A DNA stretch of 64,000 nucleotides from Lepas anatifera (Eukaryota > Arthropoda > Thecostraca > Lepadidae): contig JAOTON010002268.1 in NCBI GenBank assembly GCA_034440635.1, positions 186,001 through 250,000 on the forward strand. Direction: 5' to 3'. This document shows, piece after piece, positions 22,565-34,019 of this stretch. Made by a program: the position numbers and the translations under genes. Every line of letters begins with the position of its first letter. Position 1 is the stretch's first letter. The notes under the pieces are model-generated. The model did no database searches, was not told the origin of the DNA, and saw nothing but the letters and a program-made list of their open reading frames with translations.

Positions 22565-22755
22565 ATCCAGACCAGGGAACGCCAATTTTGGCCGACAAAA
22601 CCTATCAGGTCGGATCCAAATCCTATCGCAGGGGCGACGATGCATACAACCTGGGGAAGAGCCCGAGAAACAACCATTCAGGGGATGCCATCAACCTTTC
22701 AGGGGGCATCGTGACTATTACAGTAGGTAACGAGGGTCAAACGGGGGAGAGCAAC
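22565..22755 (+). repeat. Minisatellite-like element related to 40220-40496
   Basis: Phrases such as TTTTGGCCGACAAAACCTATC and TCAACCTTTCAGGGGGCATC match TTTTGGCCGGAAAAAACCTA and CACCTTTCAGGGGCGC in the 40220 element. Units of about 25 bp, G-rich and variable. The 103- and 66-residue frames here are chance. Confidence 0.6.
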
Positions 22756-24728
22756 CCCCACCTGTGATACTGTTAAAAAATTAAAAAATGCTCATAAAGC
22801 TGAGCTTTCGGCTAAATTACATGTAGCCGAAAATAAAAGGTTTGGACTGGGTCAGCAGCTTCGCTATCCTACGGGAGTGCAAAGGTTCACAATTCATTCA
22901 CTCCGCTCTCACTCGGTGACATTCAGGATCCGCGCCCAACGGTACGCCTGCCGAAAATCATAATGTTTGGAAAAATCACAAATTTTTATCTGAATAGTTT
23001 CGTATCCGAAGCGCCAACTCGTTTTATTTTTCTGGACATTCACGCATAGGGGAAATCCGTGCAAGAGCACGCACTTAGCTTTCTAAACGCTTTCACTTAT
23101 CTTCTACATGTCTAATAGCTAAAAAAAATTATATGGTTCTTTAGCGTGAAGAATTGTCTATGTGTGGTCCATGTTTCAACTCGATGTCTTTAAAAGGAGC
23201 TCGCCACAGGCCCATCAAAAATAAAAACTCACCTGCATACTCGTGGTCGGTAAAAGTACGCAAAAGAGGAGGCTGGAGTAGGCATTTATGCCTCTCTGTG
23301 CCTTAGGTGCATTGGCCATGTCGCTAAGTTTTTTTGTGACCAAACTAGGCAATCGTAGGATTTTATATCGCTCTAAATGTACAAACAAGAACTATGTTGC
23401 AATGTTTGGTTTCCAAAATCTGAATTACAGACGCAATCTCGAGCGAAAATACATTTGCATATATCATAAGCATGCGTACTCTTGCACATTGGTCTACTAC
23501 GTACTCTTGCCGGGCATGCTCCCTTGGAAAGAAAGTCTTGATAAACATGTTGGCAGGCGTTTTAGCGTGAGCTCCGGTCCTGCAGCTCAGTCCTAGATCA
23601 GCGTTGTTACTGATGACAGACCGTAATACAATACAATCGATAATAGAAGCATGGTCTACAAGTTTACCTACTTAAGAAATATTACATCAAGGGTGCCCAA
23701 AAACGTATTTTGCTATACTTCCGCGGGAAAAACAGGAGCACGTTGAATTTTTGTTAGCAACGAGGGCACTAACCCTGCTGTTTTATACCAGGGTATCCAC
23801 CTTCTCAGTAGTTACTAAGTAACCAAAACAGCTGTTGCGTACTCTTATCTCCTGCGTACTCTTACCCGCCCTTACCCTACTTAATCAATCGTGAGTTTTA
23901 TCCAGCCACTGGTCGACCAGTGCAAGACGAGCCTTGCCTCAGCGGGTCAGATTGTGTGCCGGGAGCAGGCTGGCCGGGCCGGTGTGATTGCATTGGTTGT
24001 GTTATGGGCAGCTGGTGTTTGACTGTTGGGCGGTGATCTGTGTTTGGCAGCTGCCGTATGGTCAGCACAGGACTCACGCTGGCTCTCGCAGCTTGCCCGC
24101 GCTGGCAACGACACGCCGCTGATTGCTTCCGCTGTGCGCCAGCCGCCATGCTGGCAGATTACAGGGCGTCTGACCGACCATTCTCCAATGGAGGAGGCAG
24201 GGGATCTGGACTCTGGGTGGACTCGGGATTTTATGGCTGTGTCCTGATTAAACAATTTCTAATAGTGCTAAATAATCAATAATGGCCCTTGAAAGCAAAA
24301 AGAAGAAGTAAAAATTACTGTTTATTTCATGTCACACATGTGTATTCTAGCGTGGATTTGCAGACCGAAGCTAAATGAGGGACATTCACAAAATTGGTCC
24401 CGCGCTGGAGGGAGTTCTAGAGTTCCATCACATAATTTTCGAGGTTGCCGGAGAGCTGAACAGAAACCAAACCTTGCACACATTTGAAAAAAATAAATCC
24501 TCAACACCTCAGTGGGTGAATGAATTCCAAAAAATATAAATATTGATCTTTTTCTAGGCTTTAAAAGTCAGACCTATATTTCGAGATTGCCACAGTGAGC
24601 TCGACCAATCAAAGCACTTCATCTGCATTGCATGTTAGCCAAACATGCTATTCTAGCTAATATGTAAAAATTGAGTGACCAGCTGTCTGGGTCATCCTTC
24701 ATTTAAGTACAGATGTATGCGAACATTA

Positions 24729-24731
<3 letters not shown>
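22756..24731. other. Unique DNA with a GC-rich island at about 23890-24215
   Basis: No gene recognised. The island has open frames on both strands (80-100 residues) without domains. Elsewhere AT-rich with frames up to 102 residues and no signatures. Candidate regulatory DNA only by composition. Confidence 0.4.
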
Positions 24732-24792
<61 letters not shown>

Positions 24793-24837
24793 TATATTCC
24801 AATAGATATTATTATATTAGATATATAGTATATCTTA

Positions 24838-24891
<54 letters not shown>
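24732..24891. repeat. Two (AT)n microsatellites
   Basis: About 55 bp at 24732-24787 and about 45 bp at 24846-24890, separated by AT-rich sequence. They directly abut the start of the compound repeat block at 24896. Confidence 0.95.
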
Positions 24892-24895
<4 letters not shown>

Positions 24896-25190
24896 CAGGG
24901 GCGCAGCCAGGGGGGCACAGGGGCACGTGCCCCCCATCGGTGCCGGGGTGCCCTTTTGATTGCCAGGTGGTGTACCCTCTTTGGGCCGTGCCGCTCGAAA
25001 TTTGGTGCCCTACGCCGTTGGGCCTAGATAGAACTAGACTGAATTTAGCGATTTAAACTATTGTTTGACAATTAAATGCCTTTTGGTCAGTTAGGGCATT
25101 CTGTCGCCTTTCCAAGCACCCGGGAAGAGTAAAGGCACGTAATCCGTTTCCAGATAATGCCTCATCGTCGCCTATAATCGTACGGGCAGA
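24896..25190 (+). repeat. Head unit H1
   Basis: About 300 bp starting CAGGGGCGCAGCCAGG and continuing through GGCACGTGCCCCCCATCGG, GCCCTACGCCGTTG and GCATTCTGTCGCCTTTCC to TAATCGTACGG. Near-copies start at about 28610 (H2), 29147 (H3) and 30687 (H4). Non-coding. Confidence 0.8.
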
Positions 25191-25304
25191 GCTATTCTAG
25201 TGCCACTTGAGCTCATCTGGTGCCCACTGAGCGCTGGTCTTGGCCCCTGGAGCTGATCATGTGCCCTCAGAGCTGATCTGATGCCCTCGTAGTCAATCTG
25301 GTGC
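25191..25304 (+). repeat. 20-bp tandem array, first block
   Basis: About five diverged copies of a unit close to CTGAGCTGATCTGGTGCCCC. Its last 8 bases TCTGGTGC are the target duplication of hAT copy 2. Confidence 0.8.
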
Positions 25305-25902
25305 CAGAGGTGCAGAAACTTGCCAACTCGGCTACCGGAGTTTGTGACACATTTACGAAAATCGAGGTGCATAATTGTGACAAAGTAGCGATCCTGACTG
25401 AATGGTTCAAAATCAAACCACATATTTTTCGAAATAGAGAATGAAGCGTGTAGCGAATATTTTAACTTAGCAGCTCTGTTCTTCAATTGCACAGCGTACC
25501 ATTAGTGATACAATATTGGTACTGTGTTCAGTTTCTACTAGAACGAGGACCCCCGCTGCAGAAAACCCGCAAACCGCTGTCACAGTTGCCAGATTTTATC
25601 ATGCAGCCCAATGGTGCCGATTGTTAGTAGTTTGCAGAAAGTTGTCGCCCAGATACCCGAAATGTGACAGTCAATTTTTTCGAGAAATACACGATTGTGG
25701 GCATATTTAACGCATTAAAGACAACGCAGATACGTTATCAAGTACTTCTCTGTCCATTTTGCCAGGTTAAATAATATTTAAAGTTTGAGTCTCCTCGATT
25801 TGGTGGTCCCTATTTCTTTGAATTTAGTACTAAGTACGCCTAAAAGCTACTAAGAAAAGTACTTAATGAGTGAAAATAAACATAGCTGGGCAGCAATTCT
25901 AC

Positions 25903-26929
25903 TTAACCCGCGCCCCACCGGGGGTCCGGCGCCACTTCGCCCCACCGGGGGCCATCGATGGCCCCCCTCTAACTCGAAAATATGGGCGTTAGCGCAAATC
26001 TGCAAAGTGCAATAGAAAGCTCGCGTGAATTCAGTAAGAAATTACTTCGCATGTTTTAGTGCTCAGGTCAATGGTTTGACCTCCAGAGGTCAAATTAGGT
26101 CAAGATCGGCAATTTTCACTCAAATATGCAATGCTTAAGCAAACTGGGCAGAACTCTTATGCCATTAGAGCTACTGAAGTCTGGTAAAGTACATTTGATA
26201 GCAAATTGCCAGTACTTTTTCCGCTATTTGGAACGTAAAGACCTCCCGCCAGTGGTTTGACCGCCAGAGGTCACCTCGTGACTTATATGACCTGAGGTCA
26301 CGAAAGGTCAAAAGTGACCTTGCCGTATATCAAATGAAAGCCAGTGACAAGACAAACACGATGGTGTTTGTTCCACCGCTCTAGCTCAATTAGGTTAAAA
26401 GTTATTGACAAAATACTGTTTTTGACCTCCGGTGACCTTGGATGACCTTGGAATAGTCAAAGGGCAAATATGACCCCTGTGATCCGTGAAAGGTTGTCCA
26501 AAAACGTTGTTCTGAGCAGCCTGAGTATTTGCAATCATTTTTGTGGCTTTTATATCATGAAATAGCTTTTCCCCATGCTTTTCCAATGGGAGAGGTCGCC
26601 TCGTGACCTGACCTCAGGGCACGAAATCAAAAAATCCCGGATATACACCTTGTAGACCCTGGAGGAGTCATGAAGTTTAGGAAGTTTCAAATCGATCGAC
26701 TTTGAAATGTAGCTCTTACAGAGCTCTAAAGTGAAGTGAGGTGACCTTGGTTGACCTCGTCTGGTGACCTGACCTTGGGTGACCCGGGGTAAAAAATTTC
26801 AGGGATGATGGGAAAATGATGCAGTGAGAGGTAGAGCCCTCAACCGCGGTGCTGCGCCTCGTCGTTTTTCTGCTATCCCGGAAAAACCTTAGGGGGGCCA
26901 TCGATGGCCCCCGGTGGGGCGAGGGTTAA
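25903..26929 (+). mobile_element. TTAA-B2, family B element inside hAT copy 2
   Basis: TTAA at 25903-25906 and 26926-26929. Doubled GCCCCACCGGGGG module on the left, single on the right. Palindrome GGGGGCCATCGATGG near both ends. The uninterrupted hAT copy 1 near 10900-10930 reads CAATTCTCCTTAAACTACGC, where copy 2 reads CAATTCTACTTAA, the element, then TTAAACTACGC. That is an empty site with a single TTAA, direct proof of TTAA target duplication. Confidence 0.93.
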
Positions 26930-27943
26930 ACTACGCAACAGCGACATGACAAGTTAGAAATTTTTATGTGATATAGAGCCTGCCAAAATTTAAACAGGCG
27001 GAAAGCCACCTATTTTGAGGGCATATTTAGTAGGTATATGTGAGATAAGTGCAAGCTAAAACTAGCTAGAATAAATACTGCTGCCCATGGCTAATCTAAG
27101 ATGAATGTAGGCTACTGAAAGACTGATGCACTTTCTCATATCAAACTTGGTTTTTCATTCCTTGGCTTGCTTGTGCCTTACCTTATTTGTGCCCTAGAGT
27201 GGTTAGATAGATTTGGAGCTGGAGGAATTTAGGAGAGTTGGCGCCAGCAACAGGCTGGCAATAATAGTGATTCAGGTGAGATTTCATGATCAAATTATCA
27301 ATCAATATTGTACAGATAGCAAATGTGTGCATATGCAGTCCTTCAAAAGTGTTAACACCCACACTGGAGAGGGGCCTGGCACTAACGTGCACTGGAGGGG
27401 CTGAGTAGACCTCCTTCTCATCTCAGAAAATCACAGCAAATCTCAGAAAGAAATAGACTTCGAAAAACGCTGGTTGGGGTGTGTTGCTTACTACCAGTGG
27501 TGGTAAGCAACGCACAGGACCTGAACTGCATGGAGTTAAAGCAGGATTTTGACTACACTGGATCTTTGGTATGTGAATTCCAATACCTCTGTACCTATTA
27601 GGCCAATAGACATAATTTTACATCTATGCGGCTAGTTGCCTCAGAGTTTTTACTGCAAGAAGGAATGACCAGGCAGGTGATAATCGTGAGTGGAAGGCAA
27701 ATTTTAAGCATTTGATATGTTTATAAAAATGCTACCTAAGGTCCACTTTACCAAACATTTTAGATAGAATTAAATACTACGTTAAAATTGACATTTTCGT
27801 CCCTTTTTGATATGTGAGAGAGAAGTTTAGGAGGGGAGCTGTGGTTAGGGTTCCCAATTGTGTGCACACATTAATGGGAATAAATGACATGCATGCTTTA
27901 TTACGTGCTTACATGCTAACATGCTTAATTAATAACATGCAAT

Positions 27944-27997
27944 ATTAATGGGAGCATACATGTACATACATGTATGTACATGTACGCTCCCATTAAT
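27944..27997. repeat. Perfect-arm cruciform, 27-bp arms without loop
   Basis: The left arm (ATTAATGGGAGC then ATACATGTACATACA) matches the reverse complement of the right arm at 26 of 27 positions. Only the right half has a counterpart in hAT copy 1 (near 11897-11915), so the palindrome arose or was inserted in copy 2. The preceding 60 bp contain repeated ACATGC. Confidence 0.85.
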
Positions 27998-28433
27998 AGA
28001 TAGGTATGTTCCCAATAATCACTATTTTCATGATAATTGCTACATTTAATAATTTGGGAAGTGCCATAATTGGAAACACTCCTTCAAAAATGAAAACTTC
28101 TTCAAAAGGTAAATGCATGTCATTGGGGAAACTGCGGTCAGAGTTGCCAATAATGGTTATGACCCCAATACTGGAAAAAATGACCCATAATTGGAAATTT
28201 TCCTTCCAAAAACAAAAACATGATCTAAAAATGAAAACACAGTTTACTACTTTCATGCTATAATGGTTTGGTGCTTGAACCTTGTCTGCTGCAAAAAGTA
28301 AGAGACGGGTAGAGGACATTCAGCATATTGGAAATGGTATTCAAGTATACAATTATGATTTCCAGCTCTGTGTGACAGAGGAGGCATACGTCACATTGAG
28401 CTTGTGACAGTCAGCATACTTTCTGCACCTCTG

Positions 28434-29631
28434 TCTGGTGCCACCCCCTCCCCTGAGAAAATAATTGTGCCTTCTGAACCTATATATTGCTCTTTGAGTT
28501 AGTCTGATGCCTCCGAGCTTGCCTGGTGCCGTATTAGCTGTTTTAGTGCCCCTTGAGCTGATCCGGGCCCCCTGAATTTATTTAATGCCTCCCGTAGTTT
28601 ATCTACTGTCCCGGACCGCAGCCAGGAGGCACAGGGGGCACGTCCTCCTATCGGTGCCGGGTGACCTTTTGATTGCCAGGTGGTGTACCCCTTTGGCCAT
28701 GCCGCTCGAAATTTAGTGCCCTACGCCGTTGAACCTAGATGGAACTAGACTGCATTTAGCGATTTCAACTATTGTTTGACAACTAAGTGCCTTTTGGTCA
28801 GCTAGGGCATTCTGTCGCCTTTCCAAGCATCCGGGAAGAGTATAGGCACGTAATCCGTTTCCAGATAATGCCTCATCGTCGCCAATAATCGTACGGACAG
28901 AGCTCATCTGGTGCCCCCTGGAGGTGATCATGTGCCTTCTGAGCTGATCTGATGCCCTCGTAGTCAATCTGGTGCCCCCCCTCCCCTGAATAAATAAGTG
29001 TGCCTTCTGAACCTACATAATGCTCTCTAAGTTAGTCTGATGCCTCCGAGCTTGCCTGGTGCCCTATTAGCTGTTTTAGTGCCCCTTGAGCTGATCCGGG
29101 CCCCTGAACTTATTTAATGCCTCCCGAAGTTTATCTACTGTCCAGGGGGCACAGAGGGCACGTGCCCCCATCGGTGCCGGGTGCCCTTTTTATTTCCAGG
29201 TGGTGTACCCCCTTTGGGCCGTGCCGCTCGAAATTTAGTGCCCTACGTCGTTGAACCTAGATGGAACTAGACTGCGTTTAGCGATTTCAACTATTGTTTG
29301 GCAATTAAGTGCCTTTGTGGTCAGCTAGGGCATTCTGTCGCCTTTCCAAGCACCCGGGAAGAGTATGGGGACCTAGTATGTGTCCACCTAATGCCTCATC
29401 GTCGCCAATAATCGTACGGATGGAGCTCATCTGGTGCCCCCTGGAGTTGATATTATGCCCTCTGAGCTGATCTGGTGCCCTCGTAGTCAATCTGGTGCCC
29501 CCATGAGAAAATAGGTGTGCGTTCTGAGCCTATATAATACTCTCTGAGTTAGTTCGATACATCCGAGCTTGCCTGGTGTCCTTTTAGCTGTTTTAGTGCC
29601 CCTTGAGCTGATCCGGGCCCCCTGAGCTTAT
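28434..29631 (+). repeat. Tandem higher-order units: 20-bp arrays plus heads H2 and H3
   Basis: 28434-28609 array, 28610-28905 head H2, 28906-29146 array, 29147-29420 head H3, 29421-29631 array. Each period is about 510-580 bp and each array ends in a GTTTATCTACTGTCC-like phrase just before the next head. Units follow CTGAGCTGATCTGGTGCCCC with many substitutions. Confidence 0.75.
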
Positions 29632-30662
29632 TTAACCCTCGCCCCACCGGGGGCCATCGATGGCCCCCCTAAGGCTTTTTCCGGGATAGCAGAAAAACGA
29701 CGGGGCAGAGCACCGCGGTTGAGGGCTCTACCTCTCACTACATTATTTTCCCATCATCCCTGAAATTTTTACCCCGGGTCACCCAAGGTCAGGTCACCAG
29801 ACGAGGTCAACCAAGGTCACCTCACTTCACCTTTAGAGCTCTGTAAGAACTACATTTCAAAGTCGATCAATTTGAAACTTCCTACACTTCATAACCCCTC
29901 CAGGGTCTACAAGGTGTATATCCGGGATTTTTCGATTTCGTGCCCTGAAGTCAGGTCACGAGGCGACCTCTCCCATTGGAAAAGCATGGGGAAAAGCTTG
30001 TTCATTGATATAAAAGCCACAAAAATGATTGCAAATACTCAGACTGGTCAGAACAAAGTTTCTTGGACACCCTTTCACGGATCCCAGGGGTCATATTTGC
30101 CCTTTGACTTTTCCAAGGTCATCCAAGGTCACCAGAGGTCAAAAAAACAGTATTTTGACAATAACTTTTGACCTAATTACGCTAGAGCGATGAAACAAAC
30201 ACCATCGTGTTTGTCTTGTCACTGGCTTTCATTTGATATACAGCAAGGTCACTTTTTGACCTTTCGTGACCTCAGGTCATATTAGGTCACGAGGTGACCT
30301 CTGGCGGTCAAACCACTGGCGGGAGGTCTTTACGTTCCACATAGCGGAAAAAGTACAGGCAATTTGCTATCAAATGTACTTTACCAGGCCTCAATAGCTC
30401 TAATGACATACGATGCCCAGTTTGCTTAATCATTGCATATTTGAGTGAAAATAGCCGATCTTGACCTAATTTGACCTCTGGAGGTCAAACCATAGACCTG
30501 AGCACTAAAACATGCGAAGTAATTTCTTACTGAATTCACGCAAGCTTTCTATTGCACTTTGCAGATTTGCGCTAACGCCCATATTTTCGGAGTTAGAGGG
30601 GGGCCATCGATGCCCCCGGTGGGGCGAAGAAGGCGCTGGACCCCCGGTGGGGCGAGGGTTAA
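29632..30662 (-). mobile_element. TTAA-B3, family B element inside the tandem array
   Basis: TTAA at 29632-29635 and 30659-30662, 1031 bp, doubled module on the right. The array reads GCTTATTTAA, the element, then TTAATGCCCCCGG. The neighbouring unfilled array unit near 29110-29125 reads ACTTATTTAATGCCTCCCG, an empty site with one TTAA. Interior contains AGGTCA-N4-AGGTCA-N4-AGGTCA near 30115-30140 and about 20 half-sites overall. Confidence 0.93.
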
Positions 30663-32049
30663 TGCCCCCGGAGTTGATCTACTGTCCAGGGGTGCAGCCA
30701 GGGGGGCACAGGGGGCACGTGCCCCCCATCACTGCCGGGATGCCCTTTTGACTGCCAGGTGGTGTACCCAACTTGGGCCGTGCCGCTCGAAATTTAGTGC
30801 CCTACGCCGTTGAACCTAGATGTAACTGGACCGCATGTATCGATTGAAACTATTGTTGGACAACTTAATACCTTTTTCGGTCAGCTAGGGCATTCTGTCG
30901 CCTTTCCAAGCACCCGGGAAGAGTATGGGGACCTAGTATGTGTCCACCTAATGCCTCATCGTCGCCAATAATCGTACGGGTGAAGCTAATCTAGTGCTCA
31001 TTGATTTCATCTCTTGGCCTCTCAGCTGGTACAGTGCCCCTTTAGCTGATTACTTGCCATCTAAGCTGATCTGGTGCTCCTGAGTCAATCGAGTGCCCCA
31101 CTGAGCAAATAATTGTGCCTCCTGAAACTATATAATGCCCTCTGAGTTAGTCTAATGCCTTCGAGCTTGATTGGTGCCCTAATAGTTGATTTAGTGCCCC
31201 TTGAGCTGATTCGGACCCCCGAGCTGATCTCATGCCTCCCCAATTTGATTCTGTCTCTTAAGTCAATGTGGTGCCTCTTCAGCTGATTAGGTGCCCCCTC
31301 AGCTGATTATTGATGTCTCCTTAGATGGCCTGGTGCCCCCTTGAGCTGGTTTGGTGGTCCCTGAGCCCACCTTGTGTCACCTGAGCTGTTATGTTGCTCT
31401 CTGAGCTATTTATGCTCCTGCCATAGTCAGGGGGCTGGGAGCTGATCTGGCCCGCGAGCGGATCGGGTGCCACGTCAGCTGCACTAATGCCCCGTAGTCG
31501 ATCTGGTGCCTCCTGAGCCCATCTGATGCCCTCTGAGCTAGTCTGGTGCCCCCTGAGCTAATCCGGTGCCCTTTAAGCTGATCTGGGCCTCCTTACGTGA
31601 TTTCATGAGCAGCTCTAAAGCCTTGAGCTCAGCTGGGCCCACAGAGGCTGATGAGGGCCCCTGAGATAGTATGGGGCTCCTGAGCTGATTAATGCCTCCT
31701 GACTTGATCTGGTATTCCTGAGCTGGTCCGGGACCACTGATCTGATTGTTTGTCCCCGAAGCTGATCTGGTGCCCTATGGGCCGATCTGGTGTCCCCTGA
31801 GCAGCTCTGGCGGTTTTGAACTGCTTGGGCCCCGAGCTGGTGAGGGATCACTGAGCTGATTTAGTGCCCCTGAATTGAACTTGCCCCCTGCGCTGATCGA
31901 TCCGGTGCACCCTGAGCAGATATACTGCCTCCTGAACTTAACTAATGCCTCCTGAGTCGATCTTGTGCCTGCTGAGTTATCGTTGTGTCTCCTGAGCCCA
32001 TCTTATTCCCTCTGAGCTAGTCTGGTGCCCAATGGCTAATATGGTCCCT
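30663..32049 (+). repeat. Head H4 and long 20-bp tandem array
   Basis: The array resumes after B3 for 24 bp, then head H4 runs 30687-30985, and roughly 1.06 kb (about 50 units) of diverged GAGCTGATCTGGTGCCCCCT follows. The 61-99 residue frames on the minus strand (SSGAPDQLR-like repeats) are translations of this array, not proteins. Confidence 0.85.
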
Positions 32050-32896
32050 TTAACACGCGCATTGACGGGGGTCTGAGCCACCTTCGCTTTGACGGGGGGT
32101 ACCCGCCCCCCCTAAGAACTCGAGAACCACGGTAGGTAGCGAAAAACGGTAAATAGCGTTGGGCTGCCCATCCATTTCTCCATCGAAAACATTTGCGCCA
32201 TTTTTTTGTCAGGTCACATTTAAGGTCACGAGAGGTCAAAACATGCCGTCATAGGGATAACACGTAAATTAAGTTTTTCGGCCATTACATCTGAACAAGT
32301 AAATATAGAGCAAAACGACTTGAACTATATGAATCCTCTCAGCAAGCCGAATCGAATGATATATAATTTGATCTTGCTAGGTCAAATCAAGGATTTGACC
32401 TGACCTGAGGTCAGGTCGGGGTCAAATTATATAAAATGCATATCACTAGAACCGCAAAGCCTAGGCGAGTCTAATGCAGCTAAAATAAATGCTCTATCGC
32501 CATCCGTTACTGAGTTATGTTATTCTGTAAAAACCATTTTCCTATGTATTTCCATTGGAGAGGTCATGCCTCGTACCTGACCTTAGGTTATCGGTATCAA
32601 AAATACCGGAACATATTTTAGAGAACTCGGTGGGGCCACTATGTGATATGAGTTTCAATCAGATAAGTTCACCCTGCTCCGACTTATGCTATCTTAAACT
32701 TTTTTGAGGTCGGGTCACTTGACCTGTACTGGTGACCTGACCTGAGATGACCTAACCTTAAATTTTTCACAGTAGTTGTCAAAATGATGAGGGAAAAGGC
32801 ATGCCAAGTACGGCGGCGCTACGCGCCGCCGTTTTTCTGCTATCTGCGAAAGACCCGAGGGGGGCGGGTACCCACCCCCGTCAATGCGCGTGTTAA
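32050..32896 (+). mobile_element. TTAA-A4, family A element inside the tandem array
   Basis: TTAA at 32050-32053 and 32893-32896, 847 bp, doubled module on the left. Flanks read GGTCCCTTTAA before and TTAAGCTGACCCGGGCC after. A sister array unit near 31567-31590 reads GTGCCCTTTAAGCTGATCTG, i.e. the same unit with a single TTAA. Central palindrome of TGACCT/AGGTCA near 32396-32418. Confidence 0.93.
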
Positions 32897-33600
32897 GCTG
32901 ACCCGGGCCTCCTGGGTTGATTGCGTGATTTCCTGAGCAGCTCCCAGGCCCTGAGCTGAGCTGGGCCTACAGGGGGTTGGTGAGGGCCCCTTAGATGGTA
33001 TGGGGCTCCTGAGCTGATTAAGTGCCTCCTGACTTGATCTGGTATTCCCGAGCTGATCTGGGTCCTGAGCTGGTCGGGGACCACTAATCTGATTGTTTGT
33101 CCCCGAGACTGATCTGGTGCCCTATGGGCCGATCTGGTGTCCCCTGAGCAGCTTTGGGGGTTTTGAACTGCTTGGGCCCCGAGCTGGTGAGGGATTCCTG
33201 AGCTGAATTAGTGCCCCTGACTTGATCTTGCCCCCTGACCTGACTTCAGGCCCCTGAACTGATCTGGGGTCCCAAGAGCTGATCTGGGGCCCAAGAGCGG
33301 ATCTGGGTTCTGAGGGTACCCTGAGCTGGTCTGGGCGCTGAGCTTGTGAGAGCCCCTTTAGTTGGCTTGAGGCCCTCTGAAGTGATCCGGCGCCTTAAAC
33401 TGTTCTGGGCCTTCTTGAACTGGTTTAAGGCCCTATGAGCCTATATGTGTCCCATTGAGCTAGTCTGATGACCTCATCTCTGGGACCAATGAGCTAGTCT
33501 AGTCCCTGGGTGAAGCATGAGCTGCTCTGTGGCCCTAATCTACATCAGGGGCCCCTGAGGTGGTCTTGAATAGCCAGATAATAAGAACACAAGGCCAACT
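32897..33600 (+). repeat. 20-bp tandem array, final block
   Basis: About 30 further diverged units, becoming irregular after about 33400 where CTGAGCTAGTCTAGTCCCTGG-like phrases appear. Part of it closely repeats 31590-31850 (same order of unit variants), so a block of several hundred bases was duplicated as a whole. Confidence 0.8.
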
Positions 33601-34019
33601 CCCATCATCTCGGGGCGGGGTCACTGAGCTAGTCTAGTCCCTGGAGGCACAACTGGGGGGATGGGGGGAAGCTGCTCTGGAGGCCTCTGATCCACACTTG
33701 GGGGACCCAGAGCTGGTCTTGAATAGATGGGGAATAAGAACACAATGGAAACTCCCCTTGTAAAACGGAGCTAACGATGAATGAGGAATCTCTAAAACGG
33801 CTTGTGATACCTAGGCACCCCTGGTTATATAAATTCCTTATTATGCTGGTGGATTCTGGGAAGGGATGATAAAAAGGAATGTGCCCCTGAGCTTAGAGCA
33901 TAGTCCCCTAAACCAGGATTTCTACTAATTAATTTAGATGAAGAACTAGTTTTCACAATTTTCAGCCCAGTCACACCATCCCCATCCAAACCACCGGCCT
34001 GTTCACTTTTTCTTTACTC
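33601..34019. other. Tail of the compound block, non-tandem
   Basis: Contains two related phrases, GATAATAAGAACACAAGGCC near 33578 and GGAATAAGAACACAATGGAA near 33730, so one segment of about 150 bp is duplicated. Otherwise nothing recognised. Confidence 0.5.

Larger units (their letters stand above)
25297..28441. mobile_element. hAT-type non-autonomous element, copy 2 (with 8-bp TSD)
   Basis: The element proper is 25305-28433, starting CAGAGGTGCAGAAAC and ending TTTCTGCACCTCTG, with a perfect 8-bp TSD TCTGGTGC at 25297-25304 and 28434-28441. It is about 90% similar to copy 1 by eye, but carries TTAA-B2 (25903-26929) and an extra segment with a cruciform (27944-27997). Without B2 it is about 2.1 kb. 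No transposase coding. Confidence 0.92.

Noticed and set aside
28434..33600. Regularly spaced repeats resembling a CRISPR array
   Set aside because: Units are contiguous, about 20 bp, diverged, without unique spacers, and lie in animal DNA; this is a satellite array.
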